A stretch of DNA of 64,000 nt from Apodospora peruviana (lineage: Eukaryota > Ascomycota > Sordariomycetes > Sordariales > Lasiosphaeriaceae): assembly GCA_033439685.1 (NCBI GenBank), contig JAUEDM010000005.1, forward strand, positions 3,596,001 to 3,660,000, read 5' to 3'. Within the stretch, counting starts at the first letter, position 1. Each line of letters begins with the position of its first letter. Shown piece by piece: positions 1-11,475 of this stretch. The notes under the pieces were generated by a model. The model was not told the DNA's origin, searched no databases, and saw only the letters and a list, made by a program, of their open reading frames with translations. A program made the translations under genes and the position numbers.

Positions 1-3000
1 GTGACTCGCGCAGCGCATTGAGATTCAGCGTCGACGTGTCCGTCCCGTCGATCGTAATCTCGCCGCTCGCCGGCTCATACAGCCGCAGCAGCAGCATGAT
101 GAGCGTCGATTTCCCGCTGCCGGAGCGGCCGCACACCGCCACCTTCTCCCCGGCGCCAATATCGAGATTGATGTCCGTCAGCACCGTGCGGTCGCCATAA
201 TTGGCGTGCAGACCAGACACATGAATAGCGCCGTGCGTTGGCCAGTTCGGGTCGGGCATGTCCGGACCGTCCGGCTCTCTGGGCGTGTTGGCCGCAAACT
301 GGTTGATCCGCGTCACTGCACCAAGACTGGTCTCGAGCTGCGTCCAGGACTGGATCATCATGCTCAGGGTCATGCCGATACCCATGACGCTGGTGAGCGC
401 GACGCCTAACAGACCGGGATTAATACGGTCCTTGAGCGCGATCGACAAGCCCACCAGCACGACGGCGAGCCCGGCGACGATCAGGTCTAACACCAAGGTC
501 AGCCAGCGTTGCAGGCAGAAAAGGAGGTAGTAAGGCCGCTGGGAGTCGTCAAGACGCGCGAGGTTCTCGTTTTCTGCCCGCTTGGTCCACCCGTACGCGC
601 GCAGGGCTGCGAGGCCGTCGAACGAGGAGATGAAGTACGAGTAGAGCGGCGATTTGGCTTCGAGATCGAGGAGACGCATCTGTCGTGATGTGCGGAGGTA
701 GAATTTCTGTAGTGTGAAGAGAATGAGGATGAGCACCGGGATGGCGATGGCGAGCCAGCCGGATGCCACGCATGTGAGGATGACTTGCCCTACAGCGCCG
801 ACGACCTCTAGACTACATTGTTAGTAGCTGTTCAGGAGTTATGGATTGTTTTGGATGGGACTTGCGCGCATAGGTCATCATAAATGACATGGGCAACGGC
901 ATATCGACGAGGGTCATGTCTTGGCTAAACCGGTTGACGATTTCGCCGGTGTCTGTAGCGACGAAGTACGACATCGGTGCACTTTATTGTTAACAGGAGG
1001 TCAGGTTCGCCATCTTCATAGGACGAATAGGGGCCGACTTACTGCATCGCAGCCTTGAGGACCTTCTTGTGTAGCAGTTTCGCAGAATGGGGTACAATGA
1101 TGATCATGAAAGTCCTATGATCAGCACAGTCAGCCACCGTCATGTCTCTGTCGAAGTCTTTAGAAGGTGATTACCAGAACTGAAGTCCCATAAAGAGCAC
1201 ATTTAATCCACCAAACAGGATGTAGATACCAACAAAGTACCCAACTCGCTCATTCGGATGCGTTTCGTTTTCCGATGTCCAGACGTTGAGCCAGAGAGCT
1301 TGTTATCAAACTACGGTTAGCGAAAGCCTTTACCACAGACCTCTGGGATATTCGTGACTTACGCCCTGCGCTTCTGAACCCAATATTGGATATCGTGAAG
1401 AAACAAAAAACGATAAAGTTGAGATTACCCAATGACTTGATGTAGGAGATCATGGCGTCCGCATTCCGCTTCCCTCTTGACGGGCCTTCTGCGGTACGCT
1501 CGCCATCCTTGGGTATCGTCTTCTGGGCCTTTAGCGACACGACTTTGGCAATTATGGCTTCTTTTTCTTTCTCCTCTTCCTGCATCTCTTCGGCCACGAT
1601 ATTCTCGGCGTCCTGTACAGCGGATTTCTCCAGCCCAAGGCCCTGTACGTAACCCCCGTCTGATGAGTTCAGTGTCTCGAAGCTGCCTTTCTCGACAACA
1701 TGTCCATCTTTGTTTAGTACGATAATATGATCGGCGTGCGGAAGGAGTTGTACTAAAGAGTGTCAACACATGTCAGTTCGTATCGTCAACTTGATTCGGA
1801 TGAGTCATGACGTACTATTGTGCGTTGCAAGTACAACCGCTGTGCGATTCCGGCGGAGTAAGCCTTCTGGGCCCAACACGGCGGTGAAGCATTTCGAGTA
1901 GGTGTCCGCGTCCAACCCCTTCAGGATATCATCAAGAATCACAATCGGCTTGCGGTTATAAACAGCACGAGCAAGTGCCTGTGACCGCGTCAGTCAGTCC
2001 CTTCACCCGTCTCTGTTTCTCGACCAAAAAGACTTACGACTCTCTGCTTTTGTCCGCCACTCAATGACACGCCCTTGCTTCCTATCAGCGTATCGTGTCC
2101 ACTTGGTAGCTGGTCAATGTCCTCATTCAACTGGCAGGCTTGTATGACCTCATCATAAAACTCCTTGTCATACCCCTCAAATGCAAGGATGTTCTCTTTG
2201 ACAGTCTGGTTCAACAACCACGCGTCTTGATCACAATATGCCATCTCCTCGGGAATTGTGAACTCGACTGAGCCTGAGATCATAAAAGCCTCACCAAGCA
2301 ATGCCTTCAATAGGGTCGACTTGCCCGACGCAACCGGGCCAACAAGCAGGGTCAGCTCGCCGGGCATAATATCGATGTCGACATCTTTGACAATCGCAGG
2401 ACCGTCCTTGCTCCACCCGAAATTCCCTTTCTGAACTTTGATCCACGGCTGCTCGGCTTTTTCACCCTTTTCCGAGTTGTTGTCGTCCATAGGCCCTGGT
2501 TCGCCCGCCGCGGATGATACCGAATCCGTCCAGGAAAGCAGGGTCCGGTAGTCTTTTCTCTTCTCTTTCAGCAGGAATGCCTGTATCCTGTCAAGACAGG
2601 CCAGTGCAGACATGATGTTTGTCCACACGTTGGTCAGACTCATGACGGGCATGAACAAGAGGTTCAGCAGACTGAGCGACGTGAATGCCGTGGCCACACC
2701 AAACTGGCTGCCTCCGGATATGTGTTGAACTATTGCGTAAACTGTGAAGGTGACGGCCGGCATCAAGATCGTGGGCGACACACCTGTATGCAAGTTAGCC
2801 CTGATGCCGGGAATTTGTCGATACAAGGCGGGAAAAAGACTAACCCAAAAGAAGTGTTGCAACCTGTGTCTTTCGAAACTGGGTAGACTGTTCCAGCTCA
2901 TAGTCCCGCAGGCCTTGAATCTGGATTTCGGCCTTCTCGTTCAGACCAGCAACTTTAACACCCTTCATAGAGCCGATGATGTCGGAAGTGATGCCCACAC

Positions 3001-4543
3001 GCTTTTGGATGGCTGCCATCCACTTTCGTTGACGAGGCGGAATGAGCTTGCCGATATATCCCGCTGCCATGCCGCAGATGATGACGAGTATGACGGGCGC
3101 TACACACGTTGGACCAAGTTGTACACCCATAATATAAAGAGCGAGGCCGAGCTGGATTAAGTCTGGAATAAATCCGACCAGCACGAACGAGCTCATTGTA
3201 ATCCGGTCAACATCTGTGCTCATCAGAGACAGGGCCGATGATGAGTTGCCCGTCTCTGATCTGATGGTGAGCATAGTTTCGTAGATTATTGTGACTAGTG
3301 CGCCTCGGATCTTGGCCATTGTCCGGAAGGCGATGTGCATCCACCATCGGTTGCAGAGCTAAAGATGAGTCTATCAGCAGTTTTCCCGTTCTGTGGCCAC
3401 AGGGTTGAGAAAGTTGGGTTAGCGTGGCACTTACGGCGATACCAATATAACACAATCCATATGCCCCGATCAGACCATATCCATACGAGTTGGGCAGTGT
3501 CTTGTGGAAGGCAATGTACAAGATGGTCTTGTTCACTAGATACGGCTGTGCCAAGCTGAATCCCACGTACGCCAAGCGAGGGATGAAGGCAAAAGCCATT
3601 TCTGGGAAGAACGTGATCAAACACGCCGTCGTGAGGCAGTGTTTCTTGGCGTGGTTGACTGAACAGCTTGTCAGCACCTTGACGGCACCTCTTAGAAGCC
3701 CCTTCGCTAATACGGATGCATACCGATCTTCCAGGACTTGAGTAGCCTCTCGTATAGGATTGTGCCTTTGAGGCCATCGTCAATAGCAAAGAGGTCATCC
3801 ATGGTTAAATTCTTCCTGTATCCCTCGAGGAACATGGGATTGAGCCACCAGAACAGTGTGCGGCCAATGACACCCTGGCGCATCTCCGGTGGAATCTGGT
3901 CTGGCGGGATCGTTGCGTGCTTCCATTTTTGGACCGACTCTGTCACCAGCAAGGTAAGCCGCAAAACAAATGTGACGGTAAAGAGGGAGGCGACCGTGGT
4001 GTTGTTGTTGTTGTCAAGTAGCCACTGCGTCCGTATGCGAGGCAGGTCGACAACTGCGGTCGAGATCAAGAAGGCCTGTATCAATGCCGATGGGCGGACG
4101 GACAGCCGGTGGTCATAATCAGAGAGGACAAGAAGAACAGCAGTGGATAAAAAAGACAAGGTACCGGACGCGACCGTAGTCCGCGTTACAATCCCATGTC
4201 CACTTCCCCATAATCCCAGGAGCGCAAGTTGAAATATGCATTGCATGGTAAATATAGCCTGGACACGTTAAGTGTTTTGCCAAGGTTAGCCAACGAACAC
4301 CATATGAGTTGTATCAAGACATACCAGCTTGATGGCGCGAAGCAGCTGCCACTGAACTACGACTTTGCGTCCCCAGATGTAGTAGAGCCGGAGCGCAGCG
4401 GCCGGCAGCACGATAGCGCACGGTGCGAGAGAGAAAATGGACTCTTCAAATACAAGAGCGAAATCAAAGTTGTAACACTCGCCGGATGGTCCGGCGCCCA
4501 GGACGGGACCAAAGGCATCGTCTCCGGGACACCGGTGCACCAT
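1..4543 (-). CDS. ABCC-type (MRP-like) full ABC transporter, 3' end outside window
   Basis: ATP-driven exporter of drugs or conjugates in the plasma or vacuolar membrane. Eleven exons: 4543-4325, 4258-3724, 3658-3435, 3358-2845, 2783-2038, 1978-1816, 1752-1363, 1298-1175, 1114-1043, 981-866 and 807 to beyond base 1; all joins keep frame. About 1303 codons are visible. The N-terminus carries the TMD0 typical of fungal ABCC proteins, with the FGPV...FDFALVFEESI opening. TMD1 follows, then NBD1 with Walker A GPVASGKST near 2320, signature LSGGQKQR near 2050 and a Walker B region VILDDILKGLD near 1935. TMD2 has the conserved LRTSRQMRLLDLEAKSPL stretch. NBD2 begins with Walker A GRSGSGKST near 130; its signature and Walker B lie outside the window. 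The intron between exons 10 and 11 reads best as GC-AG (865-808), giving the family's usual spacing. The substrate cannot be read from sequence. Confidence 0.93.
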
Positions 4544-5945
4544 TTTTAGCAGTTGCAGAGTAACGGCAAGGTGAGTTGTTCGAGACAAGCCAGGGCTGTA
4601 GAGGAAGCCAGAATATAATTGCAGATATCCAGTCGCTATTTGTTGCGTGGTCGGCGTCAGCAGGGCCGGCGCAGCTGGACACAGGCTGATGACTATGTTT
4701 GTCAAAACAACCACTCGATATCCGCAGAAGCAGTGGGGGCTAGCTCATGCGCTTCGGTTGGTCGTCGAGAGATTCCAGGGTGCGCGCAACTTGCCAGTGC
4801 GGAGTGCGGAGTGCAGCCGACTGGACTCCAACATGTTATCCCCGCCTGGCTCTCCAACGGCATGCGAGACGCTAAGGCGCCAGCGTAGCACCGACGAGGA
4901 GTTTGGAAGCCAAGGTCCTGCGGTGTGGATATGTTGACGAATGTTGTCAGGTTCGCTCCATCGATGTCGAAGCCAAGCCCCCGTTCGAAAGCCTGAAGTC
5001 AAAACAAGCCTTAAGAAGCGGCGCCAAGCTGTCCGAGTCGCATTAAATCCCTGTATTTATTTATTAGCGGCGAGACGGATAACCTTGAATTGCGATGTCG
5101 GGGTTGGCTTGTACCTAGGGATATCGTGGCTGGCCGGGAAGTCAGCCGAAGAATATTCGGCCGAGGAAAGTCGTCGTGGCCCAGGGTGCCTGGACTTCCC
5201 GTTTATGGAGGTGACGACCTAGTCTAGATGTCTGCCTTGATGAAACTGAGCAATTGCCAATCGGGAAGTCAGTTGAACATCGTGCCTGCTTATCCATTCG
5301 ATAGGTCGCGCCATCCGTCACACCGCTAAGTCAACGTCGGTAAGCGGAACTAGAGATGGGCCGATTTGCCGTCCTCAGTTTTGAGAAGCTGCGACGTCGG
5401 GTAGGAGGCGGCATCGACCTTGAGGTGTGAAGTCCTCCGGCTACAGGCGCTCGCCCAGGCACGCCAGGTACCTAGGTACCTTACCTCAGGGCCTGGACTT
5501 CTGTTGGGAACAGGGATTTGAACGCCCCACAGCCCGCCAAGCCCGGGATGCAACATCCTCCATGGGTGCCTTCAGTTCCTTCCATTTCAACCGACGTCAG
5601 GAACGCACCTACGAGCCCAGTCTCTGAGCCAAGATGAACAATATCACGTGGACGTGGTACAAAATGAAATTTTGTGAACCCAGATTCATCTCACATAACA
5701 CAAGTACCGGCGAAACGGTGTACCGATCCAAGAATTCTGAATCGCGCCCTCGGGCCTGCGCACGCGGTATGGAGTTCGAGGCTGTGCGACTTGTTTAACA
5801 TTGGTAATACCGAACTAATCTGGTTGTTTTTATCGTTCACTAGGTAGCTACATCACTGGTTTGGCCTACAACCTAGACACCATGACTATGTCGCCCACGC
5901 CGCGGCCCTGGCTTTGTTGGGAAGGAGGTGAATTGCCTTGACATA
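4544..5945. other. Intergenic region between two minus-strand genes
   Basis: No supported gene. The right part is downstream of the beta-lactamase-like gene, the left part is the promoter side of the ABC transporter. It contains a perfect 14-bp palindrome, GGTACCTAGGTACC, at 5467-5480. Short open frames here lack codon bias or family similarity. Confidence 0.6.
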
Positions 5946-7718
5946 TCATTCAACCTTGCTGAACTCCTCCAGCGTAGTCAGCGTATCGACACGCAACAAA
6001 AAGTTCCCCCTGGTAATGGCCTCCCCTTGTCCCTCAAAGATAACCTTCAGGCACTTCAACGGCCGAAAGTACCCATGATACGCATCGTTGTATGCCCACG
6101 CAAGCCACTTGTCGGCATTGACGTGCTCTAACTCGGCACCAAACCATCCACTGGCGGTGTTGAACAGGCTCGTGCGGAGAAAACACCCATTCTCGTCTCT
6201 TGTCGGGTGTGCCGGGCTGTCCGGAGCCGAGACCCGGGATGTTGAGTTGCCGCACGCAAGAGACAAAGAGATATCCACGAATCCAGGGTTGACATATTTC
6301 CCGACGTGCTCCGCCAGCGTCCAAGATGGTGCCGTTTGAGCCGGGGGCGGGTTGCTGAGCTCCTCGGGGTACAGTATTGACGGCGAGATTGCCAGGATCA
6401 GATCGGCCTGAGCAGCATCCTGTTCAGCTCTGTATACCAAACCCGTCAGCAACAAACACTCACTGACCTCACAGACAACTCACAAAACTAGATTGACTTA
6501 CTTCGTCGCCCACGGCAATCTCTTTCCCTCAGGCGTCCCAAGAATCTCGTAAACCGCCTCGCGCGAGATAACCTCCACCGCCGGACTCACCGAGTTCTGC
6601 ATCACCGCAAACCCCTTGCCCAGGCGCGGAAAGAACCACAGATCGGTCCTCGCCTCACCCACCCCGCCATCATGGTGCCACGCCAGCTCCCCGAGCACAT
6701 AGTCGCCTATCCAACCCAGTCCGTACCAGGACGGCGCCGTAAAGAACTTGAACCCGTCGTCAGCCTGCGAAAACGAGTCAAATTCGGGCGACCGAAACAT
6801 GTGCGTACCAAGCAAGACATTCTTGTTCTTCTCTCCCAACACCGGAACACTTCCCTCAGTACCATTAACAATCCCCATCATGTTCCTCAAATATACAGCA
6901 TAGTCCACGACGTTGGTAACAACCCCGCCAGCCCCTTCCCCGCCGCTAAGATCGCTCTTCGGAATCGGCCCAATAAACGTCTGCGTGTCGTTGTTCCAGA
7001 AATACTCGCCACATGCAGCCATACCCTCGAAGTCGCCAACATGCGGCAGCAGCTGTGTATCCAGCATCCCCATCGGCTCCCACAATTTCTGTTTCAAAAA
7101 CTCGCTGGTCTCCATCCCAGAAACCTGGGCTACAACCGCACCGGCGGCAGTGAACATCTCGTTCTGGTACTGCCATGCCTGTCTCGGCTCCGTGGCTGGG
7201 CGCAGATATCGCAGCCGGTGGATCGTCTCATTGACAGTCCGTCCTAGCACACCGACGTCGTAGCGCGGGTATCCCGTCCGGTGGCTCAGCAGGTCGATGG
7301 CGGTCATGTGCTCCGTTGACCAAGTATCGTGCAGCGAGAACACGTCTTCCCCAAGAATAGTCGAGACAGGCGTTGACCAGTTTAGTTGGCCTGATGATAC
7401 CAAGATGGCGAGCGCCGCGGCGATTTGGGATTTGGTCGTGCTGCCTGCTCTGAAGAGGGTATATGGGGTGACTGAAGACGAGCCGCCGTCGGTGAAAGGG
7501 CCTGACCCGTGTCCGAAGCCGCGCGCCCAGGTCTGGTTTCCTGAGATCACGGCGATGGCGAGTCCAGACGAGTTGAATCGCGTCATGGTGGACTGGATGA
7601 ATGATTCGAAGGAGGGAGAGACGATCGAGTCGTTGAATTCATGATGGCCGACATTTTTCTTGTGGAAAGGGGTGGTGCTGAGAAGAATTTGGGTCGCAAG
7701 CGAGAAGAAAGGGGTCAT
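5946..7718 (-). CDS. Serine beta-lactamase-like hydrolase (class C / penicillin-binding protein fold)
   Basis: Two exons, 7718-6502 and 6429-5946, joined in phase 2, encode 566 aa. The three catalytic motifs of the beta-lactamase/transpeptidase-like family are present: SxxK as STTK at residues 93-96, YxN as YQN at 184-186 and HxG as HDG at 349-351. The fold usually hydrolyses esters, amides or lactones; in fungi such proteins are often accessory hydrolases of secondary metabolism or detoxification, which is an inference here. Residues 1-20 are moderately hydrophobic (MTPFFSLATQILLS), so a weak signal peptide is possible. The second exon forms the C-terminal lipocalin-like extension common in this family. 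The intron has a clean GTAAGT donor and ACAG acceptor. The start is the first in-frame ATG; no better upstream exon was found. Confidence 0.9.
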
Positions 7719-8749
7719 TGTGCTGATATCACACGAAAACGTGGTCGAGGTTCAAGTTGGTCGTTTGGAACCGAAGATATTCAGGGTTGTCGTGCAACTT
7801 GTCCTCGTTATTGTATCTCATTTGAGACCGTCAGCTCGACTTTGCAGGCAGCAGCTGTAGTTAACACCACCCGGTGAGTAGAGTGCTCTGCATTTAACCC
7901 GGCACCAAGAAAATGCAACCCCGCTTGTTTTTCTATCCTCCATTCTTACCTTCCTTTCTTGGGTAAGTACCTGGTCATCGCTAGATTGCGGCACAGCTCA
8001 CGCATCGATATTGGCCCGCATTTCCCTACTGGTAGCAGCCGATAGCACCTTTACTTCAGTTTGTAGGTGAGACTCCAGTTCTCAGCCCTCAGCCGTCCGC
8101 GAAGCCAACCCCTCCAGCCTCTAATGGCATACGTCAGTCATCGTTGAGCCGTTTGCTTATGCTACCCAGGAGAGAGAGCTGGATAACGAATCGTGAGTGA
8201 CAGAGAAGAAGATTGGTGGCAACAGTATCATCTTGCATGAGTGTCCCTCGGCCCGCTCGACTCGATGAGTGTTCATTATTCGGTCATTACTTGGACGCGT
8301 ACGTCACTTTTCTTTGTCAATGGTCACTGCACCATCGAACGATCCTGTGGTTTCGCACAGGATACCGATATATACCCAGATGTCACTGTCCTACTATACC
8401 GATAAGACAGACGCACAGCAAAGGAAAGTTCGTTCGCTGATTTACTTTGTCATGGTGACATGATCCTGATGCGAAGCACCATACGTCTGAGGTCTACGGC
8501 CACTGATACAGGGCAACTGAAATCCACGACGTACCCAAAAAGAACATTAGCATCCTCCCGAGACCGTGAGCGAAAAAGAAATCCCCCAAACGTATTCCCA
8601 TCACCGTCCAATGAACGATACTCTGCGACTGCCGCTGTCGGCGAACCACGTACAGAACCGGACCTAATATGTTCACCCAGTCAGCCACTAACAAGTTAAT
8701 AAAAGTGGGCAGCGCCGATATTAACGTACCTAGGTATTCGTGTCTCGAC
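7719..8749. other. Intergenic region, promoter side of the beta-lactamase-like gene
   Basis: No supported gene. A TACCTAGGTA element lies near 8727-8736. Short open frames on both strands show no conserved motif. Confidence 0.55.
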
Positions 8750-9039
8750 CTATTTAAGTAGTTTCTTGTCCTCGGATGGCGGGGGACAGTTCTGGCCGTT
8801 GTATGGGCCGAACCAGTTCTCATTCAAGTCGGCGATCAAACCGCCTGAGTCATCTATGGTAGAGTAGCGTAACCGGTCAGTAAATTGTCGTCTCACAGAT
8901 GTAATGTGATGAGGCTCAACAAACCTTTCTCCTTTTCTTTGTCCTTGTCCGAGTCATCCTTCTTCTCCGGCTCCTTGCCATTATCGTCCTTGCTGGAGGA
9001 TCCATGGCCTGATGCATAGCCAGAAAAGAAGCCAAACAT
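8750..9039 (-). CDS. Small two-exon protein, 72 aa, unknown function
   Basis: Exons 9039-8925 and 8853-8750 join in phase 1 across a 71-nt intron with donor GTTTGT, a CTGAC branch-like element and acceptor ATAG; the product ends at a TAG at 8752-8750. The N-terminus is Gly/aromatic-rich (MFGFFSGYASG), followed by a highly charged Lys/Asp/Glu stretch. The acidic C-terminus contains WFGPYNGQNCPPP. There is no signal peptide or membrane segment. I do not recognise the family. Support is structural: the exon lengths sum to exactly 73 codons including the stop, the splice sites are good and codon use is GC-biased. Without splicing the frame stops at codon 49. Confidence 0.65.
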
Positions 9040-10119
9040 TCTGGACTGGCGAACTTCGGAGGTAAGGAAGCCTAGGATGCGCCAAAGCAGCTAGCCTGTG
9101 CGAAATTGGGCGGCCGGTGTTGAGAAGAACTCGGGAGTGGAGGTTGTGATCTTGTGAATAATGAATACAAGTTTGAGGTTTTGCAAAGATATGTTGTTGC
9201 CGATAGAGTATCGGACGGTTAGGTAACGGGAATTGGGGGACTTCATATATCCAACAAACCTGTCTGCCTATCAAGGTATAGGTAGCTGGAGTTGGGTGCA
9301 GGGCCGGGTTGAGCTGGGTGATTCACTGCTTTTCCATCGCCTCGCACCACCTCATGCAGACTTTCTGAAACTCAGTTGTCGGTCAATCAAATGCCGAGTG
9401 AGGCGGGTCGGACGCCGCGGATAGACAATCCATGACCAAAGAACTATAGGGGTGAGATGCAACTTTTATCTCATGGTTTGACAGGCCTACTTCTGATCTC
9501 ATTCGTATGTTTCGCTTGACCTTGTAATGTCATGTAACTGCTGAATTAGCCATAGTTACACAGCTAGGGGTGAATCACCTTTACACAAACTCACAAGATT
9601 GTTCGGCCACGGGTGGTGCAAACAAGTGGTGCAGGATATTTAAAGTAAGAGAAGATGAGCAAAGGGCCGTCTTGAATGTCTCAGTGACTAGGTAGGTAGA
9701 CAATATGCAGTTATGTAAGTGTAAGGTGCAGTTGAGTGTTTCTTTTCATCACTGTCAGTACATTCATAGGTCAACCTTCAGTAGGCTAAGAACAAGTCAC
9801 CTTTGAGAAAGTCATTGGATGCCATGGCACCAACAAATCAACATCAGGCTTGGCAGCATGAGTTATTAGTGATGCTCACCGTTCTCGGCCGTGGCTTGCA
9901 TTAGAGTTATCGAATGTGCACAGCTGAGCCCGTCACCCACCAACCCAATAAATCGCTGGGTTTGTTGCTCAACGCATGGAGAGTTGGCTAAGCCGGTGGC
10001 GTGGGCCAGATACAATTTCTCCGTACCACGTCGCGCTCTGGATTCCTGAGCTGACATTACACGTAACGCTCTTTGAGGTTGTTCGGTGACTTTATCCGCT
10101 CGACGCCGTTAACCCGAAG
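9040..10119. other. Divergent intergenic region
   Basis: Lies between the small minus-strand gene and the plus-strand surface protein. AT-rich patches and TAGGTAGGTAG near 9691 are visible. I see no gene. Confidence 0.5.
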
Positions 10120-11183
10120 GTGGCATCACCGTCGAATTCACCAATGCGAACAGTGAGTGTGATAACAAGCGATATGGCAAAGAACCTGCCTCCAACCGTC
10201 ACATCACCTCCAGGGCTAGATGGCGCCGTGCTGGAGCTGCGAGCAGAGGCTGCCGATAGCCCCGAGCTCTGCGGATTCTACGACGGAACCTCGCCCCTTA
10301 AGTGTGCGCCCGGCACGACCTGCAAGTTCAACACCGACTTCTCGGCCGTTGACTGCTGCGGCGATGATACGTACAATTGGAAGACAAGCTGCTGCGGGCT
10401 CTCGGACAGCGAGTTGGCACAAAATGCGGTGACCTAGCGTCCAAGGGGCCACTAGACACTTGGTGGTGAGTTAATTCCATCTTATTTTGGCATTTATTTA
10501 CACTCCGTTCCTACCCCGTCTCAAAACTACATGTTCCTCAGCACACACCGTAGTTGAAACCACCATCCCGTAACTTTCGGGCACTCATTAACATGCAACA
10601 ACCCTCACTCAGCATGCAGTCCGGATGGCCCTACTGCGCCCTGCTCAGCTACGAAAGCGGCTTCACGGGTTCATACTGGTGCAGCAAAACCCCGCCCACC
10701 GTCGTGACCATCCTCCTTACCTTGGCAGGCCAGACGACCGGCTGGCCGGGCTTGCCGAGGCTGACGGGCAGGAACGGTCCGGCCCTTACCACCTCGACAA
10801 CGACCTGCTCAGCTACGTCGACGGTCCAAATCACCGAGACAAGAACCGAGACCGTGACGGTAACAGGCGATTCTTCGTCTGGTGGCTCCAGCCCGGGTGT
10901 GATAGCCGGCAGCGTCGTCGGAGGTGCGGCCTTTGCCGTCATGGCGACGCTCCTCGCTCTGCTTATCACGTGGTATCTCAGACGGAGACCGACGGCAACA
11001 AAGTCAGCCGTCGTCGTAAGTAATACTGGCGAATGCCAAGCGCCAGGATTAACACCCAAGCCGGAGTTGGACGCAAACTCGCCAGTTGGTGTCTATCCAT
11101 CCCCGACGCAGGCGGCTCCTATGGCCGCGTCGACGCCGATGTATCATGATCCATACATGGTGGAGCAGGAACCGAGGGCTTGA
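10120..11183 (+). CDS. Cys-rich single-pass surface protein (fungal mid2-like architecture)
   Basis: Probable exons are 10120-10428 and 10620-11183, phase 0, about 290 aa. The first part has the pattern CGFYDG...C...CCGDD...TSCC. The second starts with SGWPYC and SYWCSKTPP, then a Ser/Thr-rich linker, one membrane span (VIAGSVVGGAAFAVMATLLALLITW in outline, near 10900-10980), the stop-transfer RRRP and a cytosolic Pro-rich tail. This matches fungal proteins with a Cys-rich ectodomain and a single helix, thought to sit in the plasma membrane. No signal peptide is visible at the chosen ATG, so a further 5' exon may be missing. The donor used (GTGACC) is weak; the stronger GTGAGT at 10466 lies beyond an in-frame stop. 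Exon 1 boundaries are therefore uncertain. Confidence 0.6.
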
Positions 11184-11475
11184 GAGTGAGCTGCCGGCGA
11201 GGAACCCGACTATTTATGACTGAACGCCCTCTCTTGACACCCCTTCTTCCTTGGGCCCCACGCGTGGGACATGGCGACTTTTTGGCTCTCTTTTGTGGAT
11301 CTCCGCCAAGTGTGTTGGCAGTTCTAGATCCGAGGGATCTTCCTCGTAGCTCATTACTGTTGGGCGGTTGGATCTTGATGGTTTGGATGGAGAACAAGGA
11401 GTCTTGATTTATAAGGATATGCACCAAGTCTTGAAGGAAGAACGCACCGTTTATAATACTGCTACTCGCTAGTGA

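Noticed and set aside
5510..5580. tRNA-like sequence on the minus strand (TTCAAATCCC with GTTCC end)
   Set aside because: The T-stem does not pair, only five acceptor pairs form and no proper D-arm or anticodon arm is found.
8494..8823. 109-codon minus-strand frame with hydrophobic stretches
   Set aside because: It overlaps the spliced small gene in another frame, has poor codon bias and no family motif.
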